Of a stretch of 64,000 bases of DNA, positions 30,961 through 41,345 are shown piece by piece. Position numbers and translations under genes: made by a program. The stretch lies in NCBI GenBank assembly GCA_964035575.1, contig OZ037917.1:496001-560000 (forward strand). The letters are read 5' to 3'. The notes under the pieces are model-generated. The model was not told the origin of the DNA and did not search any database. It saw nothing but the letters and a program-made list of their open reading frames with translations. Positions within the stretch are counted from its first letter, which is position 1. The number at the start of each line of letters is the position of its first letter. This DNA comes from Rhynchopus sp. YZ270_cl-10. Its lineage: Eukaryota; Euglenozoa; Diplonemea; Diplonemida; Diplonemidae.

Positions 30961-31308
30961 ACTGACTCAGGTTCACTGGCTTGGTCACATAAAATGTTCC
31001 CAAGCCATGAACCTGGCCCTCCAGTCTGTCCAACATTCCTGATTTTTCCTTTTCCTGTGGTATCTTAGTATTTCTTGAGGAGAGGGGCTGGCCCAGTTCC
31101 GTAAAAAATAAAAATAAAAAAATGCCGATTCCATGTTGGAAAAGAATTTTTGTTTTTTTTTGGGGAGAAACATTTCCCCAACCGAGGCTCCTTCTCTAGG
31201 TAAGAGGGGAAAGAAAAAAAAAGAGACATTTTGAAAAAAGAGGAATAGGCTTCAGGGGCACAATCCAGCTTTAAATTATTATTTTTTTTTTTTTGAAAAA
31301 AAGGTCGC

Positions 31309-31346
31309 AAAGATGATCCGCAGCCTCTATCGCTGAGTCACCTAAA
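31309..31346 (+). repeat. Family A hairpin
   Basis: AAAGATGATCCGCAGCCTCT then ATCGCTGAGTCACCT. Confidence 0.7.
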
Positions 31347-31780
31347 CCAAAAGAAAAGTTGTAAAGTTTGTGAGAAAACCTCACAGTGAAAAGAAAAAAG
31401 GGAGAAAGTTGGTGAGAATGAGAGTTTTTTTTTTTTTTGGTCACCAACAAAAGAGGGGAAGAGGGGTGGGTGAGGTCAATAAACGTGCACACGCCTAATG
31501 GGGCATATGATACACGTTGCCACCTGCACCCACCGATGAGTGGTTGACAAACCACGTCGATCTGTGACTATTGTTACGAGGGTACTTTGTTTAAAAAAAA
31601 AAAAGAAATGGGCAAAATAAGGGAGAGAGAGAGAGAGAGAGGGGGAGATGAGAGGGTATTGCAAACATTTTGCAAGGCCCTCTTTTTTGTAGCATACGAG
31701 AAACACACAAAACACAGTTACTGAATGGTAATATGAGCCTAAATCTCACTTAGAATTACCAAACAAAAAAAAAATTTTTT

Positions 31781-31830
31781 TTTGACTTGAAATGCCCGCT
31801 CGCGACAGTGTACCTTTTTTTAAATAGACT
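31781..31830 (+). repeat. Family D element, diverged
   Basis: TTGAAATGCCCGCTCGCGAC then AGTGTACCTTTTTT. Confidence 0.55.
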
Positions 31831-31990
31831 TGGTACAAAAAATATCCTGCAACAGAAGTAACGAAGTAAAGACCAGAACAGACATTTGCTACCGAAACCG
31901 AGGCCTTTTTCTTAGAGGAAAGAAGAAGAAAAAATCACCCGAGATAAACCCCCGGGGACACAGCTATTTTTTTTTGCATTTTTTTTTCCT

Positions 31991-32032
31991 AAAATTTTGG
32001 GATTAGTGTAGGCACCCAAGGAGCTCCACTAC
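31991..32032 (+). repeat. Family C element
   Basis: GATTAGTGTAGGCACCCAAG then GAGCTCCACTACACC, just beyond the 3' end of the malate dehydrogenase gene. Confidence 0.8.
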
Positions 32033-32051
32033 ACCTTTTTTCTCCTCTTTT

Positions 32052-33059
32052 CTATTCGCTGTGTGCAGCCAAGTACTCTCTGGCCTGCTCAATGTTCGCT
32101 GTGAGGCCTTCAATCGCAGCTGCGAGAAGCTTTTTCTCGTAGTCCGATGTTGGTCCGTCCTGCACATCGACCAGCTTTTTGACTCCGTCCTTGCCAAAGT
32201 GGACCTCTGTTGCGAAGAACTGCGTCGGCGCTGTGGAGCCTAGCTTTGTTGACACATAAGCGAAGGATTTGGAGTCCTCGCCGTTCATCCCTTTCATCAC
32301 CTCCACTGCGAGGGTGGCTCCTGCAGAAAAAAAAAAGGGAATTTTAAAAAATAATCACAAAAAAAACAAACCTGCATGCGCCATCGAGAGCGTTGCACTC
32401 CCTGCCCCCGCCTTCGCCTGCACCACCTCATCCCCTCCATACTGAATACGGTGCGTCAACGCCTCTACCTCCTCCTCTGTAAACTCAAACCCACTTTGGC
32501 TGAGAAGCGGTACAATGGTTGGACCACTGTGCCCTCCCACAATGGGAACATGCACCTTGTCTGGCGTGGTTCCCTTCAGCTCGGCAACAAAAGTGCGAGC
32601 ACGAACTCCATCAAGCGTGGTAACCCCCATGACCTTGCGTGTGTCCAGCACCCCTGCTTCTTTCAACGCCGCAGAGAAGATCGGAACCAATGAGTTAACC
32701 GGGTTGGAAATAATCAAAAACACAGCACCAGGGCAGTACTTCGCACAGTTCTTCGCAAGACCGCTTACGATCCCGGCGTTAACGTTGAAGAGGTCATCTC
32801 GGGTCATCCCAGGCTTGCGTGGAACCCCTGCAGGAATTACCACCAAATCCCTCCCTTCCAACGCAAGCCCCACATCATCACCCAGGTATCCATGCACCCT
32901 CGCCTTTGTGTCAATGTGCCCCAAGTCTGCTGCGACCCCAGGTGTTCCCACCACGTCGTACAACGATAGGTCAGAGACAAGAGGGCATTGCTTCATGAGA
33001 AGCGACAAAGGCTGGCCAATACCCCCTGCAGCTCCTACGACACAAACCTTAAATGCCAT
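32052..33059 (-). CDS. Malate dehydrogenase, two exons
   Basis: Exon 1 33059-32372 and exon 2 32320-32052 join in frame to 318 residues. The enzyme oxidises malate to oxaloacetate with NAD. The NAD-binding loop is GAAGGIGQP (residues 9-17); substrate-binding arginines sit in [11 protein letters not shown] (R81, R87) and LDGVRA (D150, R153); the catalytic His is H177 in GGHSGPT. This is the mitochondrial/glyoxysomal/bacterial-type MDH by these motifs. No obvious targeting presequence precedes the Met, and no SKL-like peroxisomal tail is present (ends AAHSE), so cytosolic placement is possible. The 51-nt intron (GTTTGT...TTCTGCAG) interrupts a phase-1 glycine codon. Upstream, AAATTCTTCAG at about 33085-33095 may be a splice acceptor. 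Confidence 0.97.
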
Positions 33060-33485
33060 GTTAAAAAAAAGGGTGTTTTTTTTCTGAAGAATTTGAGAGT
33101 ATCTTTTAAGACAAAAACAGTAAAGGAAAAAATAGACGGGGGGGTTTCTTGAACAGAATGGAAAACAAAACAAAACCCCCTTTCATCTATCCTGTGAAGG
33201 ATATGACAAAAGGGTATTTCCCCCCCAAAAGATCTTCCCAACCCTTAGACAAATTCTGATTTGTCTTGAGCCATCGGCGACATCGAAAAAAGAATAATAA
33301 AACTGTCGGTTTGAAATACAAAGCCCGTTCGTGAGTGTACCTTGGTACAAACGATGAGAAAAGAAGGTAACGTCTCTATGAAACGCTGTGGAGTTATCCT
33401 CATTTTTTTCTTTCTCCTCCTGCTATCTCCGTCCTTTTCCTTAAATAGTCGCTGTGAATCGCTTTTTTTTTGGTTGTCTTCTTCT
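33060..33485. other. Short gap with one family D element
   Basis: Contains a D copy at 33311-33358 (GAAATACAAAGCCCGTTCGT, GTGTACC, then GGTACAAACGA). Nothing else recognised. Confidence 0.6.
33311..33358 (+). repeat. Family D element
   Basis: TTGAAATACAAAGCCCGTTC, GTGAGTGTACC, then GGTAC and ACGATG. GGTAC / GTACC can form a small extra stem. Confidence 0.75.
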
Positions 33486-34901
33486 TTATACAGCTCTCCG
33501 CTGTGATTCCTGAGGAGGTGCGGGGATAGGATGCGACTCTGTCATCTTAACAGGAGAGTCGGCCTGTGTGGTTGGGGGAAGCTGTGGTGCGAGAGGGGCA
33601 CGCCCAAATTGCATTTTCGGCGACCTGCTCACGGCACCGGGTATCTGCCCTTCCATGCCGAGTCTGTACCGTGTGTCTTGTAGATGTGTCTTTAGGTTTG
33701 TGTTGCATGACAAACATTTGAACAACGCCTTCGTCGCAAGCAACGCCCCATCACTACTCTGCTCCATCTCCCTCACTACCGGAGGCGGGGCTGGGGCTGG
33801 GGTTTCCCGAACAGGTTTGCGAGGCTTGGTGGGTTCGGACCTGCCACTGCTCCAATTGTTCTTTAACGCTGACGCGAGATGACCTTCGAGTCGATCGAGG
33901 GCTTCCTCGTTTTTGTGCACCTTATTTTCAAAGAGAATGAGAACACTCAGGATGTCCGATATTTTGTTTCCTAACAGCGCGAGAACCGAGGTCGCAGTAT
34001 CGGAGGTTTCATTCACAAAGCCTCCCTTTACGGCAAGCTGTTCGACTACGGAATGGCATTGTAGGGTCACATCGTCGCAACGTTCTGACACCTTTTTTAG
34101 CTGTTCGTGAACCTCGGTTTGGCTTGCGTCTAACACCTGATGGACGTCTCGGAGGGATCGTTGTATTGCATTAATCTTCATTTCAAATGCACTAAAATCG
34201 ATGTCCCCAAATTTGCTTTCCAAATGCTTTAAATGTGCTTCGTGCTTCGGCAGCGTAGCTTCCAATACCGCAACCCTCGCTGCATTCTCTTCTGCCGCAG
34301 TCGCAATGCTTATTGCCACAGATTTTTGCAACGCATCAATCACACTATTATTGTTTTCTCTGGTATGTGTAATATCAGTATTAAGGTGCGCAAGCTCCTC
34401 TCGGATTGCGGAAACAGACATAATTGAATCATTTTCAAACATCTTTTTCTGGATCGCAGCAGTAGAATCCTCTGTACGTGAAATCCGACTGTCTGCCAAC
34501 CTCGCTTTTTCCGCGAGCTGCGTGCTCCCTAAAGACACCACCGTCACCTCATCCTTAAGCTGCTTCAACGCCTCCCTCAGATGCGTTACATTCGTTTCCG
34601 CCCCAGCTGCCCTCTTCTCTGCCGATCGTACTGCTAATGTCAAGGTTCGTGTCTCCTCCGCAGCTCGCTCAATCTCAGCTCGCGCAGCCTCTCCCTGAGA
34701 GCGTAGTGCCTCAGTCTCAACGTCGCGTACAGCATTGGCTTCTTCCATGCGTGCAAGCTGGTCCCCCTGCATCACCACCTGCCCCAGCAAATGGGTGATG
34801 ACCCGGTCCAAATTCCCGCTCTCGAGCTTTGCGGGGACATAGCCTACTAAAGGGGTTTTAACGGCAAAGATTTTCTCCTCGGTTTGGGTTTCTCTTGACA
34901 T
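33486..34901 (-). CDS. Coiled-coil protein with a CxxC tail motif
   Basis: 471 residues from the Met at 34901. The first 40 residues look ordered; about 45-330 is a long coiled coil (many Leu/Ala heptads with Glu/Arg). A Pro-rich linker (KPRKPVRETPAPAPPP) leads to ALFKCLSCNTNLKTH and a basic, Pro-rich end. A C-x2-C motif behind a long coiled coil is also seen in DUF4795 (QRICH2-like) sperm-flagellum proteins; I cannot confirm that relation. A flagellar or cytoskeletal role is plausible only. The 31 in-frame residues upstream were rejected because they run through A/T-rich spacer. Confidence 0.75.
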   Translation of the reverse strand: MSRETQTEEKIFAVKTPLVGYVPAKLESGNLDRVITHLLGQVVMQGDQLARMEEANAVRDVETEALRSQGEAARAEIERAAEETRTLTLAVRSAEKRAAGAETNVTHLREALKQLKDEVTVVSLGSTQLAEKARLADSRISRTEDSTAAIQKKMFENDSIMSVSAIREELAHLNTDITHTRENNNSVIDALQKSVAISIATAAEENAARVAVLEATLPKHEAHLKHLESKFGDIDFSAFEMKINAIQRSLRDVHQVLDASQTEVHEQLKKVSERCDDVTLQCHSVVEQLAVKGGFVNETSDTATSVLALLGNKISDILSVLILFENKVHKNEEALDRLEGHLASALKNNWSSGRSEPTKPRKPVRETPAPAPPPVVREMEQSSDGALLATKALFKCLSCNTNLKTHLQDTRYRLGMEGQIPGAVSRSPKMQFGRAPLAPQLPPTTQADSPVKMTESHPIPAPPQESQRRAV

Positions 34902-35062
34902 TGTTGTGGAGTAAGGTTTGTTGCATGTCTGGAGGAAATGTGTTATATTTTTTTTGTAGTTTTCGCCAATCCGAGGATGGGTTTTGTACAACAAAAAGCC
35001 GCCCCGAAGGGCTGATGAATTTCAAAGGTATGCAAGATCATCCTCAACCCAAAGAAATCTTT

Positions 35063-35112
35063 TTTGAAGAATTTTGTTGGAATAGTGTAGTTGCCACTGC
35101 AAGCTCCACTGT
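35063..35112 (+). repeat. Family C element
   Basis: ATTTTGTTGGAATAGTGTAG, TTGCCACTGC, AGCTCCACT; intermediate between the GACACCC and GTTGCCAC forms of the family. Confidence 0.75.
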
Positions 35113-35346
35113 CCTAAAGTCACTCACGTAATAGCCTCGGATCGCGGGCCATTTTTTTTGGAGGAGGAATAAAGCAAAAAAAAGGGGGAGGTGGCTCAAT
35201 TACTATGAGAAATGGGTACAAAAAAAAGATGTCAACAAACAGAGGAAAGTCTATAGCAATAGCATCGATTTCAATGCTATACCTTACTTCACCTGGGGTG
35301 ACCCTACAAGGGGGGTGAAGGAACGTTGAGGAAAAAGAAAAAAATA

Positions 35347-35460
35347 GCTTATAAGATGACCCTAAGCCTCTCTGTGCTTAGTCACCTAATAAAGGAAAAA
35401 GAGAGGCTGAAAATGCAATGCTTCACACCGTTCATCGACGGACGCAGGCAAGTGTATGCT
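35347..35460 (+). repeat. Composite of elements A and B
   Basis: A: GCTTATAAGATGACCCTAAG, then CTTAGTCACCTAATAA, around CCTCTCTGTG. B (35403-35455): GCTGAAAATGCAATGC, CACCGTTCATCGACGG, ACGCAGGCA. The A-then-B order recurs at 55274-55380 and near 29048-29145. Confidence 0.8.
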
Positions 35461-35679
35461 CGGCGGCATCTCAAAAAAGATTGTTTTTTCATTTGTCGAA
35501 AAAAAGCGATAAATTAACGCCTTTTGCGCAAAAGAACTATGAGATATCATTGTGTGCACACCATCCCCTTTTTTTGCACACTTAGGATGTCTGTTTTCGT
35601 GATTGAAGGGGCTTCGAAGTAACACCCTCAACATACAAGAAAGCCGTTTTTTTTTCCAGAACATCCCAGAGAAAGTGAA

Positions 35680-35790
35680 GTTGGTGGTGCAAAAAACGCC
35701 TCTGAGACGCAAAACACCGAACACTCCGCGGGGTTATCGAACCCCCCCCGGAGTGTCGCGCTTGGAGTTTACAGGATGTAAACAGGTACA
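35680..35790 (+). repeat. Family B element, long form
   Basis: GGTGCAAAAAACGCCTCTGA, ACACCGAACACTCCGCGGGG, TTATCGAACC, then CCGGAGTGTCGCG. ACACTCC / GGAGTGT forms an outer stem and GGGGTT / AACCCC an inner one. Compare 4548-4640. Confidence 0.75.
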
Positions 35791-35985
35791 CAATCATTAC
35801 CCCCATCCTGATTGGGAAGGGATAACATGATTTAAAGATTCAAGAAAAAGTACGATGTTCTTTTTGAAGAAAAGTTAAGATGATTAGCCCACCTCTCCAC
35901 ATCAAAATCACTATCTCAATCACACCCCCACCAGGGATACTGACAGAAGAAGGTTTTTTTTTCAAAGCGCAAAAAAGAATACCCC

Positions 35986-36663
35986 CTATTTTCGGTACCC
36001 CATCCCATACCCTCCCCCGGTCGAGGGGTAGTCAGGGGGAGGGGGCGACCGTCCTACCGTTGCGGGGGTGGGGCACAGCACACCCACTCCTCCTCCTCCT
36101 CCTCCTCCACCCCCTCCCGGCACATCCACCGTGGTAGTCGTTGTTGTGGTGATCGTCGGCAGACCTACAGCCCCACCTACTCCAGAGAACGTTACACCAC
36201 GGAGAGGCGACAAACTCCCTATCGGTGATACAATCTGTCCGTAGCTCTCTTCTCCTCTCCGCTCTTCTCTTGAATAATTTTCTCCTGAAGGATATCCTCT
36301 GTTAACACTAGTATAGCCTCCCGGAGACAGAGGGGAGTCTCTTGCGAGTACTGGTGCTCCAATGAGGTATCGGTCTGGATCTTCTGGGGTGCGTGTGGCA
36401 CGGAATTGGGAGTGGCGTTTCTGCGCGCTGTAGCGTGCGAGGATAATGTCGTTGTGGCTGCGGAGCTCCTCTCTGGTGCCGTAGTTGCGCAGCAACCCTT
36501 CCGCAGCGCGTCCATTCAGCGCGTCCGCAGTGTCCGCCTCATCAAAGCTCCGCAGCACCATGGGCACCGTATCGGACGCACCCACACGCCCTGCACCCTT
36601 CCCTCTCCCTGGAGAGCCCCCTCTGCCTTTACCGCCCTGCTTTGTCCTCCCAATGGGTGACAT
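35986..36663 (-). CDS. Small basic, glycine-rich protein of unknown role
   Basis: 225 residues. The N-terminus is basic and Gly-rich (KQGGKGRGGSPGRGKG). Residues about 35-110 look like a short conserved core (VPMVLRSFDEADTADALN, LRSHNDIILARYSAQ, PDRYLIGAPV). The rest is Ser/Gly/Pro-rich with a Thr run and a 10-residue Gly run. No family recognised. Codon use and the folded-looking core argue that it is real. It could be an RNA-binding or flagellar protein, but the sequence does not decide. Confidence 0.65.
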   Translation of the reverse strand: MSPIGRTKQGGKGRGGSPGRGKGAGRVGASDTVPMVLRSFDEADTADALNGRAAEGLLRNYGTREELRSHNDIILARYSAQKRHSQFRATRTPEDPDRYLIGAPVLARDSPLSPGGYTSVNRGYPSGENYSREERRGEESYGQIVSPIGSLSPLRGVTFSGVGGAVGLPTITTTTTTTVDVPGGGGGGGGGGVGVLCPTPATVGRSPPPPDYPSTGGGYGMGYRK

Positions 36664-36933
36664 AGGGAGGGGGGAAAGAGGGGAGTGGTGTATGTCTGTA
36701 TGGGATGAAGAAAAGGTTGTTCGGTCATTGTGTTGAGATTCGTTATCATGCAGTATCAGATTTGCGTGGGTTTCTGCGAGTTTTGTTGAAAAGTGTGAAA
36801 AGAAGAGAGGTGGGTGATTGTGCTTTTGTTTTTTTTCGCTGTTTTGGTGAGAAGAAAAAATAAAGAAAAAGACTGTATTGAGGTTGCGAAAAAATAGCCG
36901 TTTTGTCTACACAAAAAAAGGGGGCAAAATTTT

Positions 36934-36972
36934 GAAAGATGAACCTAAGCTTCACGGGGTTTAGTCACTTAG
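36934..36972 (+). repeat. Family A hairpin
   Basis: AAAGATGAACCTAAGC then TTCACGGGGTTTAGTCACTT. Confidence 0.7.
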
Positions 36973-37355
36973 AAGAGGATAGAGTTATTTTCCCCTCAAA
37001 GGTGCTAAGAGCCCTCTCCTGGATCGTAGATCTGTTGCTTTCCTCCTCCCGCTTAAAAGGCTCCCCCCTCCCACGAACATTATTAGAATAGACTATAAAA
37101 AGCCCCTCTCCGCCCTGCTCTGCACAAAACAAAACAGAAAACCTTGTTTCACACACAGCCTTTTGCAAGAGAGCAGAAAAATACCGGGTAGTCAAGCACA
37201 AAAATTACTTGTGTCTCTTTGTCTCAAAGTTTCGCATTGCATTGAAGCATCCACACTAAAACCCCTCCACATTACTCCATAATATGCAAAAGAACTTACG
37301 ACAAAAAAAAAATCCCAAAAAAAAAATAGTTGTCGTCTTATCGTCGTATCACGAG

Positions 37356-38191
37356 TAAGATCTTACTCATGTGCATGTTTTTTTTTTTTTTTTTACTAGT
37401 AATTTTTTGCTCGAAAACACCGGCATTTGCATTTCCTGGATCCGCCCGTTCTGTGGTGGGCTCGATTTGCCGAAATGGACGAGTTTTTATAACTTTTGGC
37501 GTGTTGCATAACCGATTCCCCGTGTTTCTACTGTGTTCTACCAGTTGTCACACGCGCTGTAAAATTTTTTTTTTTGTTGGTGAAGCTTTTAAACGCTGGC
37601 ATTTGCATTTCCGGAATCCGTCTGGCCAGTGGTGGGGTCAATTTGCAGAAATGGACGAGTTCTCGTTTTTGGTCAATTTCCGCACAGTACAGTACAGTAC
37701 AGTACAGTACAGTACAGTACAGTACAGTACAGTACAGTACAGTACAGTACAGTACAGTACAGTACAGTACAGTACAGTACAGTACAGTACAGTACAGTAC
37801 AGTACAGTACAGTACAGTACAGCTGGCCGAAAAAAATGTCGAAAACCACTTTTTTTGTCAGTTTCGTGACATCCCAGCCAGTTGCGGCCCCGGTCTGTCA
37901 AATCTGTGCCTCTGTATGCCTACAACATAGAGAAGCCCCTGGTAAAAAAAAAAATAGAAACTAACTTTCGGTTCTGAATAAAAAGAAAACAATGAAAAAC
38001 AACTTTTTCGTTTATCGCTCCGCAAGCTTGATGTGTTTTTTCGCTGAAGTGTGTGTTGTGTGAGAGAGAGAAAAAACAATGAATGAGAAAAACACAAGCT
38101 GGCGGGCACGCACCTTCCGTCGTTTCTATTTCCTATTGTCAAGTACCTTGATTTACAAAAAAAAAAAAAAACGCACATGAGTAAGATCTTA
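37356..38191. mobile_element. 836-bp MITE-like element carrying a satellite
   Basis: The ends are a perfect 19-bp inverted repeat: TAAGATCTTACTCATGTGC at the left and its reverse complement at the right, each followed inward by a long T (or A) tract. A direct 5-bp duplication, ACGAG, flanks the element (37351-37355 and 38192-38196). This is the structure of a non-autonomous DNA transposon. No transposase is encoded. Inside are a diverged copy of the dispersed module (about 37490-37680) and a CAGTA satellite (37684-37822). The palindrome TAAGATCTTA occurs twice more just outside the right end, which may mark nested or aborted insertions. The superfamily is not identifiable from the ends alone. 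Confidence 0.8.
37684..37822. repeat. 5-bp satellite, ACAGT unit, about 28 copies
   Basis: Perfect pentamer array inside the TIR-bounded element. The sequence just before it (about 37600-37683) matches 44590-44680, which precedes the 7-bp satellite. Confidence 0.97.
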
Positions 38192-38408
38192 ACGAGAGTA
38201 AGATCTTAAGACTTTCCAAAAAACCCTGTTTTTTTGGCGTAAGATCTTATGCATATTATGTTACTCCATCCCCCCCTTTTTCTCTCCTCGCAATATCTTT
38301 TTTTCGCAAGGGAATATCTTCTTCGTCTCTCTCCCCCATCCGCTCCCTAAAACCCCTGTAATGTCCACAACGGGACATATCAAAAAAACTGAATCATCTT
38401 TTAGAATT

Positions 38409-39881
38409 TCACGAACTGTACGCAGCCTTCCGGGTCGAAAGGATGTAGCGACACCAGTACTGGAGACGGGGTGAGAACTGTATGATGATAATAAAGATGA
38501 GAACGCTTCCGAAAAAGAGGACCGGCCAAGGATAGGCTGAACGGAGGGGGGCATGGGGGTGGACGGAGGGGAGCTTGGGTTGTGCCATTTTCCCTGCCTC
38601 CTCTTCTTCCTTCTTTGCGTCCTTAATTTCGACCTCTTTTACGACTTCTTCAACCTTGCCTTCAGCATGTTGCTGAACCCCTTCTTCCCCGAGTTTTGCA
38701 GGTTTTTCGACTTCCTTTACCTTTGAATCTGCCAGCTGAATCATGTCTTCTCTGTTGAAAGGAATAAACGGACGTCTTCCACAGTTTGGTACTCCAGTAC
38801 TCAGTGGCCCGCGAGCAAGGTTTAAACCGCACATTTCCTCAAAGGCTTCTTTCGTGCGCGCCTTGCCGTACCCGTAGACCCCCATATCCTCGGGAGTGCT
38901 GTCGGGAAGGCCGAGGAAGCCTCGTAAACGGGAGTACGCCTTTTCGGGGCTTTTCTCGTTGTGCCATTTTTTTGGGTCGGATTGTGCGACGGTATAGTCG
39001 TGGAACAGAAGCGAGCGGGACGGCGCGTAGACATCATATCCATGCGTCCACAAACGGATTGCCCTGGTAAATTCCTCGCCATCGAAGACGCCCTGTGTGA
39101 AAGGGTCGTGGGGGACACGTTTCTCCATATGGCATTTACCGAAGGAAAGACCGGCTCCCCAAAAGCAGGACCGAAGGGGTTTGGTGAGGAGATGTGCGGC
39201 ATATGCTTGGGAGTTGCGTGCCATGCCGTGTGAACCGCGTTCGGTGTTGCACATAATCGGCACTTCAAACCAGTTGTTGATGTTGCTCCCTATGTCACGG
39301 TTTTTCATATCCTCCGTTCTCTGCATGTAGGTGCTGAGCACCCCAAATTCGTTCTCGGTTTTCTCCCATTCTGCGACCAAACGGAGGTCCCAATTGTTGA
39401 CTGCAGTGGTATGGGCGTCAACCTGAAGGCAAAACTCTTCATCACGAAGGAGTTCCCCACTGAAGGACCTCGCATGCATAGGACCGTCTGCAGTGCCTGC
39501 TGCCATTACCTTTAATCGGATACGTTCTTGGTGCAGACATGCCTTACCCGCATCCTTCATCAACTCACAATACCGCTCGAGGCAACGGACATCCCCTTCA
39601 CGGTATTGCTCGACCACCCCTACACTAACCAACTCAGGCTTCGCAGCATAGTGAAAGAGTTCAAACAGCGTCCGTCCACACAGCTTATCCCGGTACGCAG
39701 AGATCAACACATGAATCGTCCTCTCCCCTTCCGCAGGCAGCTCTGGGGGAAACGGTTTCTCTCCATTCGGTCCATCAAGATATTCTGCTGGCGTCCATTT
39801 TCCGTCGATTGCGACCTTTGGAATGTCAACGCAGTCTGCCACTGCGATTACCAATACAGCTAGACAAGAGGCACGGAGCAT
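38409..39881 (-). CDS. GlcNAc-transferase, Skp1-GnT1-like, membrane-bound
   Basis: 490 residues. Residues 1-18 form a signal peptide; about 50-370 match the Glyco_transf_GlcNAc family by eye (TIHVLISAYRDKLCGRTLFE at the start, CLQVDAHTTAVNNWD as the metal/nucleotide motif, then FWGAGLSFGKCH and FDGEEFTRAIRLWTHGYDVY, FHDYTVAQSDPKKWHNE). The best known member attaches GlcNAc to hydroxyproline of Skp1 in the cytosol. Here an acidic linker (about 400-445) is followed by a membrane helix at 453-469 and a short basic tail. Signal peptide plus C-terminal anchor implies a type I protein with its catalytic part in the ER/Golgi lumen, unlike the soluble Skp1 enzyme, so its acceptor is probably a secretory glycoprotein. 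Single exon. Confidence 0.88.
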   Translation of the reverse strand: MLRASCLAVLVIAVADCVDIPKVAIDGKWTPAEYLDGPNGEKPFPPELPAEGERTIHVLISAYRDKLCGRTLFELFHYAAKPELVSVGVVEQYREGDVRCLERYCELMKDAGKACLHQERIRLKVMAAGTADGPMHARSFSGELLRDEEFCLQVDAHTTAVNNWDLRLVAEWEKTENEFGVLSTYMQRTEDMKNRDIGSNINNWFEVPIMCNTERGSHGMARNSQAYAAHLLTKPLRSCFWGAGLSFGKCHMEKRVPHDPFTQGVFDGEEFTRAIRLWTHGYDVYAPSRSLLFHDYTVAQSDPKKWHNEKSPEKAYSRLRGFLGLPDSTPEDMGVYGYGKARTKEAFEEMCGLNLARGPLSTGVPNCGRRPFIPFNREDMIQLADSKVKEVEKPAKLGEEGVQQHAEGKVEEVVKEVEIKDAKKEEEEAGKMAQPKLPSVHPHAPLRSAYPWPVLFFGSVLIFIIIIQFSPRLQYWCRYILSTRKAAYSS

Positions 39882-40597
39882 TTTTTAGAGAAAAATGAAG
39901 AGAGAAAAAAAAAGGTGGGGAGAGAAGAAGAGAGAGACGATGTATGGTATGACAATTTCCCTCGAAACTGTCCCTAAGAAAGAGAGAATGAGTGAGTGAG
40001 AGAGGTTTTGGTGGTGGAAGGGTAGGAGGATAGAAGAGGGCTAGGGGGGGTATTGTTAAAGGATGTTGAGGGAGGGAGAGAGCGGATATCTTTTTTGAGC
40101 AGGGTTTTTTTTGTGGGGGGGTGAGGGGGGGTCTCGCCCCCCCCCCCCCCCCATAGGGGAGTCCACGTAGCCGTTTTTTCTGTCACACACCCCAAAAAAT
40201 CATAAAAAAATGCAAAAAAATCATTCCAAAACACAAAACCACCCCAGAAAACACATTTCTGGGACTATTCCTCACTATTTGGTGCCTTTTTGGCACTTTT
40301 TGGCACTTTTGGGAACTTTTTTTGACACTTTTTGTAGCGTTTTCACCCCATTTTCACCGTTTTCTAAGGGGGTTTGATACAGGGCGATTTATCAAAAAAT
40401 TCAATTTTTTTCAATAGTCCAAAACAAGAGGAAAAGAGGTATTTTCCACTCAGATATGTCCACAGAGCGATTTCTGGGGGGTTTTGGGGCCAAAAGTCTA
40501 TTTTTTTGTACGCCTTTGCTGAAAATTTTGATTTTTTTTTTTGCCGTAAAAACCACTTTTTAGCCGGGAGGAGGAAGTGTGACATAAGTGTGACATT

Positions 40598-41345
40598 GGA
40601 GGGGGGCATCTCATAGGCCAGAAAAAAGCGTTTTTTTTACTTGGAAGTAGGGTTTTCTGCCTATTTGGGTGTCCCCGCATCCATTCCGAGCCGAATTCTG
40701 GCCTTCTGTGACTTTTTCGGCGGCCCTTTTGGGGTCGGCATTTGGGAATCATCCCAAGAACACCCCAAAGAACAGGTATTTTTAGGGTAAAATGAGTATT
40801 TTTTTTGAAAAAAAATATTTCTGGGGGTGCCAAAAAAGCCCCAAAACTATATTTTCCCACCCCCGGACCTCACCCCAATATGATGGGAATGGTTTTTGGG
40901 TCTTTACAGGTGCTCTTTGGAACTAGAAAGTGTAATTTGCTAAGTGTGACATAAGTGTGACATAAGTGTGACATCGGAGGGGGGCATCTCACAGGCCAGA
41001 AAAAAGCGTTTTTTTTACTGGAAAGTATGGTTTTCTGCCTATTTGGATGTCCCCGCATCCATTCCGAGCCGAATTCTGGCCTGCGGTGACTTTTCTGGTG
41101 ATTTTTTTCAGGGTTGGTATGTTGGAAACACCCCCAAAAACGGGTATTTTTAGGGTAAAATGAATGCTTTTCCCAGAAAATTTTATTTCTGGGGCCGAAA
41201 ATCGGTGCCAAAAAAGCCCCAAAAGCATATTTTCCCACCCTCGGACCTCACCCCAGTATGATGGGAGTGGTTTTTGGGCTTTACAGGTACTCTTTGGAAC
41301 TAGAAAGTGTGATTTGCTAAGTGTGACATAAGTGTGACATAAGCG
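40598..41345. repeat. 378-bp tandem duplication, two copies
   Basis: Copy starts at 40598 and 40976; the phrase GGACCTCACCCCA recurs at 40865 and 41243, the same 378-bp offset. The ends carry short TAAGTGTGACA repeats. Copies differ at many sites by eye, so this is older than the 406-bp repeat at 1909. Confidence 0.9.

Larger units (their letters stand above)
28146..32051. other. 3.9-kb gap dense in hairpin elements
   Basis: No supported gene. At least ten dispersed elements are listed below. A TGTGG run lies at 28169-28192. The remaining sequence is A/T-tract spacer. Confidence 0.7.

Noticed and set aside
28221-32051. A missing gene in the 3.9-kb gap
   Set aside because: No frame shows a domain, codon bias or plausible exon chain; the longest frames run through T and A tracts.
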